From Sphingomonas yabuuchiae (lineage in GTDB: Bacteria > Pseudomonadota > Alphaproteobacteria > Sphingomonadales > Sphingomonadaceae): 64,000 nt of DNA. Shown here in pieces: positions 43,271 to 52,200 of this stretch; position 1 is the stretch's first letter; each line of letters opens with the position of its first letter. The stretch is taken from NCBI RefSeq assembly GCF_001477495.1, contig NZ_LDTF01000009.1, positions 1 to 64,000 of the forward strand. The letters run 5' to 3'. A program made the position numbers and the translations under genes. The notes beneath the pieces were generated by a model, which had not been told where the DNA came from, made no database searches, and saw only the letters and a list, made by a program, of their open reading frames with translations.

Positions 43271-43478
43271 GCCGAACGGCGTGTCACGACGACGAGCAGC
43301 TTACCGTCGACCTACCCCGACGAAGTCGAACGGCGGCGCCGGCCCTTACGGGTAGGTAGACGGCACCACCCATGGGCCCAGGATAGAGCGAAGGGGTGAA
43401 GGAGTGGGGGGTGGTGCGCGATAAAGTGTATTTCGGGGCTAAACGCCCCCGAAAACTGCTCTGCGCCACCCCCCCACC
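43271..43478. other. Candidate oriT with hairpin at 43431-43454
   Basis: The 208-base gap between divergent mobilisation genes holds TTTCGGGG-CTAAACGC-CCCCGAAA, a perfect 8-base stem (43431-43454), preceded by the run GCGCGATAAAGTGTAT. A hairpin next to a nick sequence, directly upstream of the relaxase gene, is the usual layout of MobQ-type origins of transfer. The nick site is not identified. Confidence 0.55.
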
Positions 43479-45437
43479 ATGACGGGAAGAAGGGTCGACG
43501 TGGTGAAGCTTGCAACGCTCCGGAAAGGCGCACCCGCCGTCGCCGCACAACTGGCGGCGGCGCGTAGCGCGCGCAACCGTGCGACGCGGGCGGTCCATAT
43601 CGAGGCGGCGGAAGAGCGTGCCTCGGCCCGGCGCTACAAGCGCGCCCGTGCCCGCGAGGATCGCGAGCGGGCGATGACCAAGGGCGTCCGGGTCACGGTC
43701 GCCGAGCATGAACGACCGCGCACCAAAGGGCGCGCGCCGCACAAGCTATTCTATCGGCTTGGCGGCAAGGCGATCCGTGGGCGGCTGCTGACGGGAGGCG
43801 CGGCATCGGGCACCCGGTCGGTGCATTTCGCAATGACCGCGCGCGGCTTTGCGTCGAAGACCGGGCGTCGCTGGCGGACCGGCGAAGGCGAGCGCGCCGC
43901 CCAGTACATCACCCGCGAAGAGGCGCTCGAGGGCGGCGAGGCCGGCTGGTGGTCGACGATCGCGCAGGACCGCAACGAGCTCGTCGCGTTCCACCGGGCC
44001 AGCGAGGCGCTCGAGAGGCACGACCGCGCCAATGCCAACGTCTATGTGACCGAGATCGTCGCGCTACCTGCCTCGGCTAACGCACGCCAGCGTCGTCATA
44101 TGATCCGTCGCTATTGCCGGTATTTCGACGAGCGTGGCCTGCCGTACACGGTCGCGATGCACAAACCTGATCCGCAAGGTGACGTGCGCAACTACCATGT
44201 CCACATCGTTTATTCGCTGCGGCCCGCCACGCGCCTCGGTCCATACGACTGGCGCTTCGCCGTATCGAAGGTGAGCGATGTCAACACGCCCGAGGGCATC
44301 GCGACGCGGCGCAAGCTGGTGGTCGACGCGATCAACGCGACGCTGCGGGCTAACGGTAGCGGGCAACGCTACACCCATTTGTCCAATCGTGCGCGGGGCA
44401 TGGCACCGCCTGCGCCGAAGATCGGCCAGAAGCAGAATTGGGTCATCCGGCGGCTCGCCGATGCAGAAGCGGGGTATGCCCGATTGGTCCGGTTGAAGAC
44501 GATGATTGACCGGTTCGGCGACGGTATTCAGACTATCGCCAGGGCTCATGTGGCGCAGGATGTCGCCAAAGATCGCCTGACCGACAAAGCCGATACCATT
44601 GGGAAGGTGCTGGGCCTACAGAACAGGCGGCTGGCATTCTGCCACGCCCACCTGACGAACTGGCTGAATTATCGTGCCATCCGTCAGCGCCTGCGCCGTC
44701 ACGAGGACGCCTTGGCCAAGGCGAAGGCGGCGATCGAGGCCGATCTTGCCGCGGCGAGTGCCCTGATCGATGCGACGGATCAGCGCGCCCGTGATGTCGA
44801 TACGGCGATCCGGAAGACCGCGGCGGACCGTCTTCGGGCCGTTCGCCAGCGTGTCGGCATAGTCGAAATCACTGCCATGCGGCTGGAACAGCTCCGTGGC
44901 GGCGTGAAGGATCGTCTCGAACGATGCCGGGCGATCGTCCGCGCGCATCACACGTGCGTTCCGACGTTGCCGCCGTCAGTTCATGCCGCAGACCGTCGGG
45001 TCGAGGTTCCTCCGAACATCCCGCTCGAACCGAAGGTCAGCCTCGTGGAGGCGGCGCGTGAGCGGGAGGTGGAAGCCCTCGCCCGCATCCATGCACAGAC
45101 CTTCGTCAAATTGGCCGCGTTGGACGCCAGGCCGAGCCGTGACGCCAACGGTCGATGGACGATCGACACCATCGGCCTGTCCGTTGCAGAGCGCCGAGCA
45201 GTTGAGCATCCCGCATTGGCCGCGGAAACCCAGCGGCGGCTCGCAATCATGGCTGCTGACCCTCCGGCACCGATTACGCCGGAAGTGGTTGTGCCACCGC
45301 AACCTGCGGATCGTACGCCCGCCATCACAGTCGATCCCGCTGCACCGACGGCACGGCGGCAGCCCCCGATACTGAGCAAAGGGCCGAGCGATGTCGGACC
45401 CGGCTCGCCGTCCCGGCCACGTGGCCCCGAACGCTGA
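43479..45437 (+). CDS. MobA/MobL-family conjugative relaxase
   Basis: This 652-residue protein has a basic N-terminal region (residues 1-95), then the MobA/MobL relaxase domain: 'VYVTEIVALPASANARQRRHMIRRYCRYFDERGLPYTVAMHKPD' and the metal-binding His motif in 'NYHVHIVYSLRP' (about 238-250). The rest is a helical region ending in a Pro-rich tail. Relaxases nick oriT and lead the strand during mobilisation. The absence of a mating-pair-formation system nearby means the element would be mobilisable, not self-transmissible. The catalytic Tyr of the N-terminal part was not pinpointed. Confidence 0.85.
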   Translation: MTGRRVDVVKLATLRKGAPAVAAQLAAARSARNRATRAVHIEAAEERASARRYKRARAREDRERAMTKGVRVTVAEHERPRTKGRAPHKLFYRLGGKAIRGRLLTGGAASGTRSVHFAMTARGFASKTGRRWRTGEGERAAQYITREEALEGGEAGWWSTIAQDRNELVAFHRASEALERHDRANANVYVTEIVALPASANARQRRHMIRRYCRYFDERGLPYTVAMHKPDPQGDVRNYHVHIVYSLRPATRLGPYDWRFAVSKVSDVNTPEGIATRRKLVVDAINATLRANGSGQRYTHLSNRARGMAPPAPKIGQKQNWVIRRLADAEAGYARLVRLKTMIDRFGDGIQTIARAHVAQDVAKDRLTDKADTIGKVLGLQNRRLAFCHAHLTNWLNYRAIRQRLRRHEDALAKAKAAIEADLAAASALIDATDQRARDVDTAIRKTAADRLRAVRQRVGIVEITAMRLEQLRGGVKDRLERCRAIVRAHHTCVPTLPPSVHAADRRVEVPPNIPLEPKVSLVEAAREREVEALARIHAQTFVKLAALDARPSRDANGRWTIDTIGLSVAERRAVEHPALAAETQRRLAIMAADPPAPITPEVVVPPQPADRTPAITVDPAAPTARRQPPILSKGPSDVGPGSPSRPRGPER

Positions 45438-45571
45438 TGGCGAAAAACGAAGATATCAGGCGAACCATGGCCTGAGGATGAAACGGGAAAGGAGCCTGTC
45501 GGCTGCACCATGATGGTGAAATGGACCTGAAGGCGACGCGAGCAGCCCCGCGCCGCCGGACTGGAAATGAT

Positions 45572-46207
45572 ATGAAGACGAAGACGAACGTGGCGCCCGG
45601 CTGGCTGAGTCCCGCGCAAGTGATGGATACGCTGTTCGACGTGCGCGAGCCGGGGTGCGAGGAACTGGGCTATGCCCTGCTGCGTCCTCGCGCCAAGCAG
45701 AAGGCGAATAGCGCGGCCGCGCTGCTCCGCGCGAAGATGGCGCCCGTCGAGCCGACCAGCGCCGCGCGCACGACCACCTGCGGCATCCCGGTGACCGCCC
45801 GTCAGCATCGGCTCGTGCTCGCCCGGGGAGTCGGCGATATGGCATTGGCGCCGCTGCTCGACGAATATGATCGCGCCGTCCGCCCGCACCAGCGTCTGCT
45901 CGCCGGTGTGCTGACGGTGCGCGGCGATATCAGCACGCCGATCCATGATCTGTTCGACATGGCGACCAGCTACGCCGCGATCCATCTCGCCTGCGGCCGC
46001 TCGCTGACCAGCGTAGTCGTGGCGCATGCCCCCGGCGATGAACTCAGCCGCGCCCTGCCGCACGTTCATATCTGCATGCTCGCGCGCCAGCACACGCCGA
46101 GCGGCTGGGCCGCGGAGCACCCCGATCTCGCCGACACGACGCACCGCCTGTGGGCGGAGGAATGGGGCGCGTTCCGCAACGGGTGGGAGCAAATGGTCGC
46201 CGCCTGA
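45572..46207 (+). CDS. Hypothetical protein following the relaxase
   Basis: A 211-residue protein starting MKTKTNVAPGWLSPAQVMDTLFD at 45572. The C-terminal half has 'ALPHVHICMLARQHTPSGWAAEHPDL', an HxH-containing segment, and ends with Trp-rich helices. I do not recognise the family. It follows the relaxase by about 130 bases on the same strand. There is no signal peptide. It is probably part of the element's accessory set. Confidence 0.65.
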   Translation: MKTKTNVAPGWLSPAQVMDTLFDVREPGCEELGYALLRPRAKQKANSAAALLRAKMAPVEPTSAARTTTCGIPVTARQHRLVLARGVGDMALAPLLDEYDRAVRPHQRLLAGVLTVRGDISTPIHDLFDMATSYAAIHLACGRSLTSVVVAHAPGDELSRALPHVHICMLARQHTPSGWAAEHPDLADTTHRLWAEEWGAFRNGWEQMVAA

Positions 46208-46262
46208 TCATGTGGACGGGGCGGCGATGCCGCCCCGTCTTTAGCCGGATTGGCGAACCGCG

Positions 46263-46931
46263 TCAGAACGACGATTTCGGGTCCGTACCTCCACCGACCG
46301 CACGGCTGACCGCATTCTGCCATGCCCGCTCCGCCGCCACGCCTTGCGACAGGGAGATGTTCAGCTTGCCATAGACGTCGAGCCTGACCTCGAGCCCCTG
46401 ATGCGGATTGCCCCAGATTTGACGACACCGGTCGCCGCCCGTGCACCAATTCGCCTCGTAGATGGAGGCGGCGACCTGCGAGGTTTCGGGCTTGCCGTAG
46501 CGCTTGACCATCTCGGCGGCGATCTGCTCGGGCGTCCGTCCGGCGGCGGGGGCGACGTATTTTACCAACTTGACGGCGTCACCGGTCGGCATCGGCTGGA
46601 ACTCGACGGTCAGGCGCTCGTCGCCTTTCGTCGCGTTCATCACCGCAATGCCGTTCTTCGGCTCCTCGATCGGGAAGACGTCGCGCTGCCGCTTGGCCTC
46701 GTGGTCGACGGTCGCGGCCCAATCCTCGCCCGCCGACGTCTCGACCTTCCATCCGGTACGGGCAAGCGTCGCCTGCACCTCGGGCGCGGCCATGCCGATA
46801 CGGATGCCCGCGATCGTCAGCGGTGCGGCCGCGGTCTTCGTCTGCGCCGCGGCCTCCTGCTCGGCAACCGAGGCCGATCCGCAAGCGGTGAGCAGCGCCA
46901 GCGCGGCGGCGGCGGTGAATTTCGTCATCAT
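46263..46931 (-). CDS. Putative lipoprotein, unknown function
   Basis: This 222-residue protein has a lipoprotein signal with the lipobox LTAC ('MMTKFTAAAALALLTACGSA'), then a segment 'LTIAGIRIGMAAPEVQATLARTGWKVE' of the type that begins SmpA/OmlA-like periplasmic domains, and two cysteines in 'NWCTGGDRCRQIW'. No specific family is assigned. It sits downstream of the autotransporter gene on the opposite side of a 128-base gap, same strand. Confidence 0.75.
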   Translation of the reverse strand: MMTKFTAAAALALLTACGSASVAEQEAAAQTKTAAAPLTIAGIRIGMAAPEVQATLARTGWKVETSAGEDWAATVDHEAKRQRDVFPIEEPKNGIAVMNATKGDERLTVEFQPMPTGDAVKLVKYVAPAAGRTPEQIAAEMVKRYGKPETSQVAASIYEANWCTGGDRCRQIWGNPHQGLEVRLDVYGKLNISLSQGVAAERAWQNAVSRAVGGGTDPKSSF

Positions 46932-47059
46932 GTCATGTCCTTCTTCTGGACGCGCGGGTTCGTTCGCCGGGATGCGTCCCGGCGTGGCAGGTCCGTTGGG
47001 GGTGTGTTTCTAGGGGTGGGCTGTGCTTGCCGGTGGCGAGCGGGCCCGTACGGCGAGCC

Positions 47060-49315
47060 TCATCGCAGCACCAGCGCGACGAAGCCTGCGGTGTCCCGCG
47101 CGCCGGCGACGTGGCCGGCGTCGAAGGCATGGGCGAAGCCGAGCCGCAACGACGAGCTGGGCGACAGCGCGGCCGACCAGCCGAGCTCGACATCCATCTC
47201 TCTCGCGGTCGGTGTCAGGTCGACGCTGGTCAGGCGAGTGGCGAGCACGCCGGTCATCAGGTCATAGGCGACGGGCGCCTCGACTACTGCGCGGGCGCGC
47301 TCGAGCCGGAGCGGTGATGATAGACCGAGCGTGACGGTACCGCCGCCGAGGCGATGCGCGGCGTCGAGCGCGAAGGCCGTCCCGGTCATCGGGCCGGTGA
47401 AGCGCAGCAGGTCCGATCCGCCAGCGATCCGAGTGGCGGCGGCTGTGGCCCGAGCCGACAGCAGGACGCCTGCAACGCTGCGGCTGGCGGTCAGGGTGGC
47501 CAGCGTAGTCCGGCTGCCGGAGAGGGCAAATCCAGCGGGGCCGCGCAGTCCCAGCACCTGACCGCGTTCAGTCAGGTCGGACAGCTCGACACCAAGCCCC
47601 AGCGGCGTTGCGAAACTGACACTGCGCAAAGCAGAGCGGCCGTCGCGCGACGCGCCGGAAGCCAAGCCTGCCGACCAACCGTTGCCACTCCACGACGATG
47701 ACGTACCGACCGGCGCGGCGACGATACCGCGCAGGGCAGAACCCGCGATGCCTGCGCCTTGCCCGATCGCGGCATTCGCGCTGAAGCTGACGGTCTGACC
47801 TGCGGCAGGCGAGAAGGCGAAGGTGGCCGGGCGACCGGAACGCGCCGCGACCCATGGACCGGTGGCAGCGGAGATGAAACCGAACTTTGCGTCGTTGGCC
47901 GTGGTGGCCAGCCCAGGCGGATCGATCGTCCCCAGCATCGCGCCTGCCAGCAACCCCGATCCCCGACTGCGTGGCCCGGCGCTACCGGTCATGGCGAAGT
48001 TACGGCCATAGCGGTCGAACACCGTCATCCGGGTGACGGTATCGGCTAGTTGGCCACCGTCACCGAACGGACCGGAGAGGCTGAGCGAGGAATAACGTGC
48101 CAGCACCGTGTTGGCGGCGGCAAAGGCGCTGGCCGGTGCTTGAGCCTTCATCGCGGCCTCGACGTTGAGCAAACCAGCACCGAAGATCTGGTCGGCACCC
48201 TTGTCGCCGAGGTCGGTCGCGGTATCGAGCAGGATGCGCGAGATCGCCTTGCCGCCGAGTTGCGGCCAGTATTGCTTGAGCAGCGCGGCCGCCCCGGCGA
48301 TCGCGGGGGCGGCAAAGCTGTTGCCCGTGACCGTGGTGATTTGCCCGTCCTTGCCGACGACGCTGACGTCCACCGCCACGACCGCCAGCGTCCGGTCGGC
48401 AAGCTCGCCGGGCAGGCCATTGCCGCTTGGCGGTCGCAGCGCACTGTCGACACGGATGCCGAACAGGAAGTTGCCCTTGTTTTGCAGATCGCCGCCAACG
48501 AGATTGCGGGTGATGGTGCCGGGTGCGGCGCTCTTGTCGTCGACGAAGTTGGAGACGGACTGTACGAGCAGCCGGTCGGCTTTGACGACGCCGTCCATCG
48601 CGTTGCGCTGTTCGGTCGCCGCCTGACCGGCTGCCCCGCCGTTCAGGCTCAGCGAGATGACAAACGCGCCTTTCTCCACCGCATAGGCAATCGCCGGGGC
48701 GATATTCATCGGATTAGCGCTGTCCGCCTCCTTGATGACGGAGGTGGCGGTGACGCCTTCGAGATCGGGGCCGGCGATCTTGAGGGCGAGTAGTGTGGCG
48801 TCATAGGCGACGCCGTGCACGCCCGAGCCGTTTTTCGCGGCCAGCGTGACGGAGGCGACCTCGGTGCCGTGGCCCTGCACATCGTCGAGCGGGAAGGTCA
48901 CCGTCTCTGGTGCACAGGTCGCGCAACGTGCGATCTTGTTCGCGAACGCCATACTGTCGGGCGAGATGCGGCCGGCGAACTCGGCGCTGCTGGTGGCGAT
49001 GCCGGTGTCGATGACCGCGATGGTTACGCCCTTGCCGGTGATGCCCTTGTCATAGGCGTAGGCGGCCTTGGCGCCGACCACCGCGGCGGACGCCTTGTAC
49101 TCGGCGCTATCGGCAGCGCTGAGCGGTGGGGTTGGCGTGGGAGACGGCGTCGGTGTCGGGCTGGGCGTCGGCGTAGAGGCAGGCGTCGGGATCGATCCGG
49201 ACGAGTTAACGCCTCCACCGCCTCCGCCGCCACAGGCCGCGAGCAGCATGGCTGCTGAAATCACCGATGATGTTTGAAAAGCATTCCGCCACTGGCGGCC
49301 AAGTCCCGCAACCAT
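47060..49315 (-). CDS. S8 serine protease autotransporter
   Basis: This 751-residue protein has a lipoprotein-like signal (lipobox LAAC in 'ISAAMLLAACGGGG'), a Pro/Thr linker (PTPASTPTPSPTP...), a subtilase domain with Asp ('VIDTGIATSSAEF'), His ('QGHGTEVASV') and Ser ('GNSFAAPAIAGAAALL'), and a C-terminal barrel ending in 'GFVALVLR'. It fits NalP-like surface proteases. The ATG at 49315 is used because the signal peptide starts there. It is unusual cargo between a relaxase gene and defence genes. Confidence 0.88.
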   Translation of the reverse strand: MVAGLGRQWRNAFQTSSVISAAMLLAACGGGGGGGVNSSGSIPTPASTPTPSPTPTPSPTPTPPLSAADSAEYKASAAVVGAKAAYAYDKGITGKGVTIAVIDTGIATSSAEFAGRISPDSMAFANKIARCATCAPETVTFPLDDVQGHGTEVASVTLAAKNGSGVHGVAYDATLLALKIAGPDLEGVTATSVIKEADSANPMNIAPAIAYAVEKGAFVISLSLNGGAAGQAATEQRNAMDGVVKADRLLVQSVSNFVDDKSAAPGTITRNLVGGDLQNKGNFLFGIRVDSALRPPSGNGLPGELADRTLAVVAVDVSVVGKDGQITTVTGNSFAAPAIAGAAALLKQYWPQLGGKAISRILLDTATDLGDKGADQIFGAGLLNVEAAMKAQAPASAFAAANTVLARYSSLSLSGPFGDGGQLADTVTRMTVFDRYGRNFAMTGSAGPRSRGSGLLAGAMLGTIDPPGLATTANDAKFGFISAATGPWVAARSGRPATFAFSPAAGQTVSFSANAAIGQGAGIAGSALRGIVAAPVGTSSSWSGNGWSAGLASGASRDGRSALRSVSFATPLGLGVELSDLTERGQVLGLRGPAGFALSGSRTTLATLTASRSVAGVLLSARATAAATRIAGGSDLLRFTGPMTGTAFALDAAHRLGGGTVTLGLSSPLRLERARAVVEAPVAYDLMTGVLATRLTSVDLTPTAREMDVELGWSAALSPSSSLRLGFAHAFDAGHVAGARDTAGFVALVLR

Positions 49316-49757
49316 ACGCACCCCCGTGTCGGGCGATGCATCGGCTTCCCCAGCCGGCGGCACCGCCCCGTGAAACGAGGCGATGCCGGCCCGTGAGCCG
49401 GGGATTGGAAACCTGCAAAGAGACAGGCGCGGATGCCTTTAAGCTGAAGCTCTGGACATACGCACCCGCTCCCCGGCCGAAATCTCTTTCGACCGGGCGT
49501 ACGGCTCTCTTTGACGAGGTTTCCACGCCTCGGTCCGCCTGCTGGCGAACCGGGCTTGTGTAGGCGGAACCCGTTAACGAACCAAGTCCCGCCGTGCAGG
49601 ATTGAGGTTCGGGTTGCTGCAACATGCGGCAAGCTGGGCCGCTTCTGACTGCATAATCGGCCGTATCTTGAGATGCTTAGCCTCTTCAGCAGCGACAATC
49701 TGCTGAAGGAAAGAAAATGAAGCGACGCCGCTTGCCCATGGTGATTCGCCTAGCGCT
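49316..49757. other. Autotransporter leader with tandem hairpins; otherwise no gene
   Basis: About 440 bases. The part nearest the autotransporter start (minus-strand leader) holds three consecutive strong inverted repeats: CGGCT/AGCCG (49342-49356), GGCACCGCC/GGCGATGCC (49359-49387) and CCGGC/GCCGG (49386-49401), plus CCTG/CAGG farther out. They may form a structured 5' untranslated region. No known riboswitch consensus was matched. The rest shows nothing recognisable. Confidence 0.45.
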
Positions 49758-50024
49758 GTGCTGCTGCTGACCGCCCTGATCGCGGGACAATGGTGGCAAC
49801 GCCAGCCCGCCGGCACCATCGCCGGTTGGGTGCCGGCCATGGCCGAAGTCTATTGCCCGGCCGCCGCGATCCATCGCTCCGGCACCATCGCGGACAGCGC
49901 GCGGACGCTCGACGGTTGGGCTTATGCCTCGATTGGCAACACCGTCTTTCGCGATGGCCGCGACCGCTGCCGCGTGAGGAAGGGAAGATCGGCCGGAGCC
50001 GAGCGAAGCCCTGACGAGAGATGA
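49758..50024 (+). CDS. Small hypothetical exported protein, possibly frameshifted
   Basis: An 88-residue frame from GTG 49758: 'LLLTALIAGQWWQRQPAGTIAGWVPAMAEVYCPAAAIHRSG', hydrophobic start then soluble. A better start lies at ATG 49717 in another frame ('MKRRRLPMVIRLAL...'), which would give a normal signal peptide if a base were gained near 49755, so a one-base deletion is suspected. I do not recognise the family. Confidence 0.4.
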   Translation: MLLLTALIAGQWWQRQPAGTIAGWVPAMAEVYCPAAAIHRSGTIADSARTLDGWAYASIGNTVFRDGRDRCRVRKGRSAGAERSPDER

Positions 50025-50086
50025 AAATCGAAGGGGCCTGATCCGGACCAGCCGGTCCGGGGATCACGTACGTCCACAAAGGTCTC

Positions 50087-50605
50087 ATGTCTCTCATGAT
50101 CCACGATGTTTTGCCGAGCGCCTCGGTCGCGCTGATGAACTATGCCCTCGCAGCCCTCGGCTGCGACGAACCCGCGCCGCTCTTCGGCAACTCCGGCCTG
50201 CCCGGGGCGGTCGAATGCCTCGACCATAACGTCATCATCGCAATGACCCCCGTTACCGAGCCGCTGTTCGATCAGGCGCTGCTGCGCTGCTCCGCGACGC
50301 GCAGGCGGGACACGATGTTGATCAAGCACGGTTTTCACCCCGAGACGATCGACCCCGTCCGCGTCGACGTCGCGCTGCGCTCGATTACCGGCCCGCTGCT
50401 GCTCACGGACCTCAGTTTCTATCGCGACCGCGACCAGGGGCTGCATCTCGTCCCCGCTCGTGGCGGGCTGTCGGTGAAGCTCGGCCGCCACGGGGTCGAG
50501 ATCGGCACCCGGTTGCCCTGGAACTGCCTGTGGGACCGCGCCGCCGGGCTGGAGTGCGCCGCTGCCCAGATCGTGCGCGCCTGCCGCAGCGAGAACCAGG
50601 GTTGA
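50087..50605 (+). CDS. Hypothetical protein of the mobilisation module
   Basis: A 172-residue soluble protein ('SLMIHDVLPSASVALMNYALAALGCDEPAPLFGNSGLPGAVECL...') ending 'AGLECAAAQIVRACRSENQG'. No family is recognised. It is followed within ~50 bases by another unknown gene in the same direction, and both probably belong to the element's conserved accessory genes. There is no membrane segment. Confidence 0.65.
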   Translation: MSLMIHDVLPSASVALMNYALAALGCDEPAPLFGNSGLPGAVECLDHNVIIAMTPVTEPLFDQALLRCSATRRRDTMLIKHGFHPETIDPVRVDVALRSITGPLLLTDLSFYRDRDQGLHLVPARGGLSVKLGRHGVEIGTRLPWNCLWDRAAGLECAAAQIVRACRSENQG

Positions 50606-50657
50606 GATGAACGAGACGATGAACGGCCCCGATGCGGGGATGAAACAAGGAGATAGA

Positions 50658-51146
50658 ATGATGACCACGACCATCGAAGCCGCCGTCACCCGCGCCATCG
50701 TCAAGCTGCTGCTCGGCAACCGTAAGCTTAAGCCCGGCGTCTTCATCACCGGTGGCGATCCGCTCGGGATCGAGGACAAGATCGAGATGGGCCGCCATGC
50801 CGTAGAAACCAGTTCCGATCTGCTGCACCTCGAATTTCGCAACCGTCCGACCCCGGCGCTGACCGGCATCGCGCTGTTCCTACCGCGCGATGGCCGCTGC
50901 CACATCCAGAGCGGCTGTCACTTGTGGCTCTCGAAGGCGGGCAACCGCGGGCTGATCCTGCCGCAGGCCCATGTGCGCGGGCACTTCCGCCTCGCACCAC
51001 GCGAGATCGTGCACATCGACAGCAAGCCGGCCGACGATCTGAGCGACGGCATCGAACGCGCCAGCGCCTGGCTGACCCGGCAGGTCATGCGGCCGGGCGT
51101 CCAGTATGACGACGCGCAGTGCACGCTGTGGGCGCAGGCCGCCTGA
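50658..51146 (+). CDS. Hypothetical protein of the mobilisation module
   Basis: A 162-residue soluble protein starting MMTTTIEAAVTRAIVKLLLGNRKLKPG. AAGGAG at 50648-50653 decides the start at 50658 over 50607. The mid-region 'ALTGIALFLPRDGRCHIQSGCHLWLSKAGNRGLILPQAH' and 'APREIVHIDSKPADDLSDG' suggest a compact alpha/beta domain, but I recognise no family. The nested palindrome at 51169-51257 follows it. Confidence 0.65.
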   Translation: MMTTTIEAAVTRAIVKLLLGNRKLKPGVFITGGDPLGIEDKIEMGRHAVETSSDLLHLEFRNRPTPALTGIALFLPRDGRCHIQSGCHLWLSKAGNRGLILPQAHVRGHFRLAPREIVHIDSKPADDLSDGIERASAWLTRQVMRPGVQYDDAQCTLWAQAA

Positions 51147-51168
51147 CGGACCCTGGCCGAGGTCTATC

Positions 51169-51257
51169 ACCCTATACGGACGAACCAGCGAATTCGGACA
51201 CCTGCCAATAAAATTGTTACCTTCGTGTCCGAATATGCCGCCTTGTCCGTATAGGGT
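51169..51257. promoter_or_regulatory. Nested double palindrome upstream of a sigma-like operon
   Basis: An outer perfect 13-base inverted repeat (ACCCTATACGGAC at 51169-51181; inverse at 51245-51257) encloses an inner perfect 10-base repeat (ATTCGGACAC at 51192-51201; inverse at 51225-51234). All four arms share CGGAC. The centre is AT-rich (AATAAAATTGTTA). The site is directly upstream of the sigma-like/ImmA-IrrE operon and looks like a multi-dimer operator or a replication/recombination site. Confidence 0.7.
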
Positions 51258-51340
51258 ATGAGGAGGTCACCATCTCATCGATCGATCCAGCACCCGTCGC
51301 CGAGGACGTCGATGACGATCCTCACCTGACGGTCGACGAG

Positions 51341-51862
51341 ATGCGCGAACGCCTGCAGGCGCTGACAAAGGATCAATACCAACGTCTTATCCTGCGATCG
51401 CAATATCTTGTCCGCAATCAGCGGCTGCTCGCCGCCGATCTTCGCCAGGAGGCGATCTGCCGAGCGCTCGATGGTCGCCGCAAGTGCCGCCAAAGCTGGG
51501 ACATCGTCGCGTTCCTCAACTGGGTCATGCGCAGCATGATCCGCGATGACTATCGCGCCGAGGCCGAAGGGCGGACCTTGGTCCTGTACGACGACTTGGA
51601 CGCGGCGAGCTTGAATAACGACGTGCCCTCGTTCGAGCAGATGACGCACGATCCGATCGACGCTCGACGCACGATCGCAGGCATCCGGGAGGCGCTTAGT
51701 TCCGACCCACGATTGCTCGCTTTGCTTGATGCCGTCATCGCCGGAAAACGCGGTGAGGAGCTACAGAACCAGTTCGGGGTCGATGATAAGGGGCTTGCGG
51801 CCCTTCGTAAGAGAATGAACCGCGCGATCGGTCGCATCGGCAAAGGAAAGACGGTGTCATGA
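51341..51862 (+). CDS. Sigma-70-family-like protein
   Basis: This 173-residue protein resembles a divergent ECF-type sigma factor: 'LILRSQYLVRNQRLLAADLRQEAICRAL...WDIVAFLNWVMRSMIRDDYR' for region 2 and a C-terminal helix-turn-helix-like 'LDAVIAGKRGEELQNQFGVDDKGLAALRKRMNRAI' for region 4. In frame, translation stays open upstream to 51272, where AGGAGG is followed 5 bases later by ATC, so the true start may be a non-canonical ATC giving 196 residues. Its stop overlaps the next ATG (51859-51862). Confidence 0.7.
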   Translation: MRERLQALTKDQYQRLILRSQYLVRNQRLLAADLRQEAICRALDGRRKCRQSWDIVAFLNWVMRSMIRDDYRAEAEGRTLVLYDDLDAASLNNDVPSFEQMTHDPIDARRTIAGIREALSSDPRLLALLDAVIAGKRGEELQNQFGVDDKGLAALRKRMNRAIGRIGKGKTVS

Positions 51863-52200
51863 CCAACGAAGACGAACTCGCCCGGCTGCGCCTGCTCGAT
51901 GGATTTGTTGAAGGGGACGAACCTGACCTCGACGACTGGCACGCCGAGCTCGATGCCGCCGAACTGAAGGTGAAGAAGGCGCGGCTTCATGACATCCGCG
52001 CGTTGCTCGACCGTGACGCCGGCGCGTCCGTCGTACCGATCGATCGCGCCCGGCTCCGTGCTGAGTTGCAGAAAGCGATGGCGAGCGACATCGACACGCC
52101 GCTGACCCTGGCCGCACGCGGCACCCATCCCGACGACTGGGACGCGCTGATCGACGATCTGGCCGAACTCGAACGGATGAATGCCGACCAGCTGAAATGA
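51859..52200 (+). CDS. Small helical protein between sigma-like and ImmA/IrrE genes
   Basis: A 113-residue acidic helical protein ('NEDELARLRLLDGFVEGDEPDLDDWHAELDAAELKVKKARLHDIRALLDRDAG...'), coupled on both sides by four-base ATGA overlaps. It has no recognised family. By position it could be the anti-sigma or repressor substrate cleaved by the following ImmA/IrrE peptidase, since such peptidases usually cut a partner encoded next to them. This is inference from gene order only. Confidence 0.7.
   Translation: MTNEDELARLRLLDGFVEGDEPDLDDWHAELDAAELKVKKARLHDIRALLDRDAGASVVPIDRARLRAELQKAMASDIDTPLTLAARGTHPDDWDALIDDLAELERMNADQLK

Noticed and set aside
43571..44038. Minus-strand frames inside the relaxase gene
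   Set aside because: They are complementary-strand shadows of the relaxase coding sequence with no independent support.
46344..47267. Long plus-strand open frame of about 300 codons
   Set aside because: It is antisense to the lipoprotein and autotransporter genes, is very Arg/Gly-rich and has no domain; high GC makes long antisense frames common.
49339..49420. Possible cyclic-di-GMP or cobalamin riboswitch upstream of the autotransporter
   Set aside because: The hairpins do not contain the conserved GEMM-I or B12-box sequences; kept only as an unassigned structured leader.
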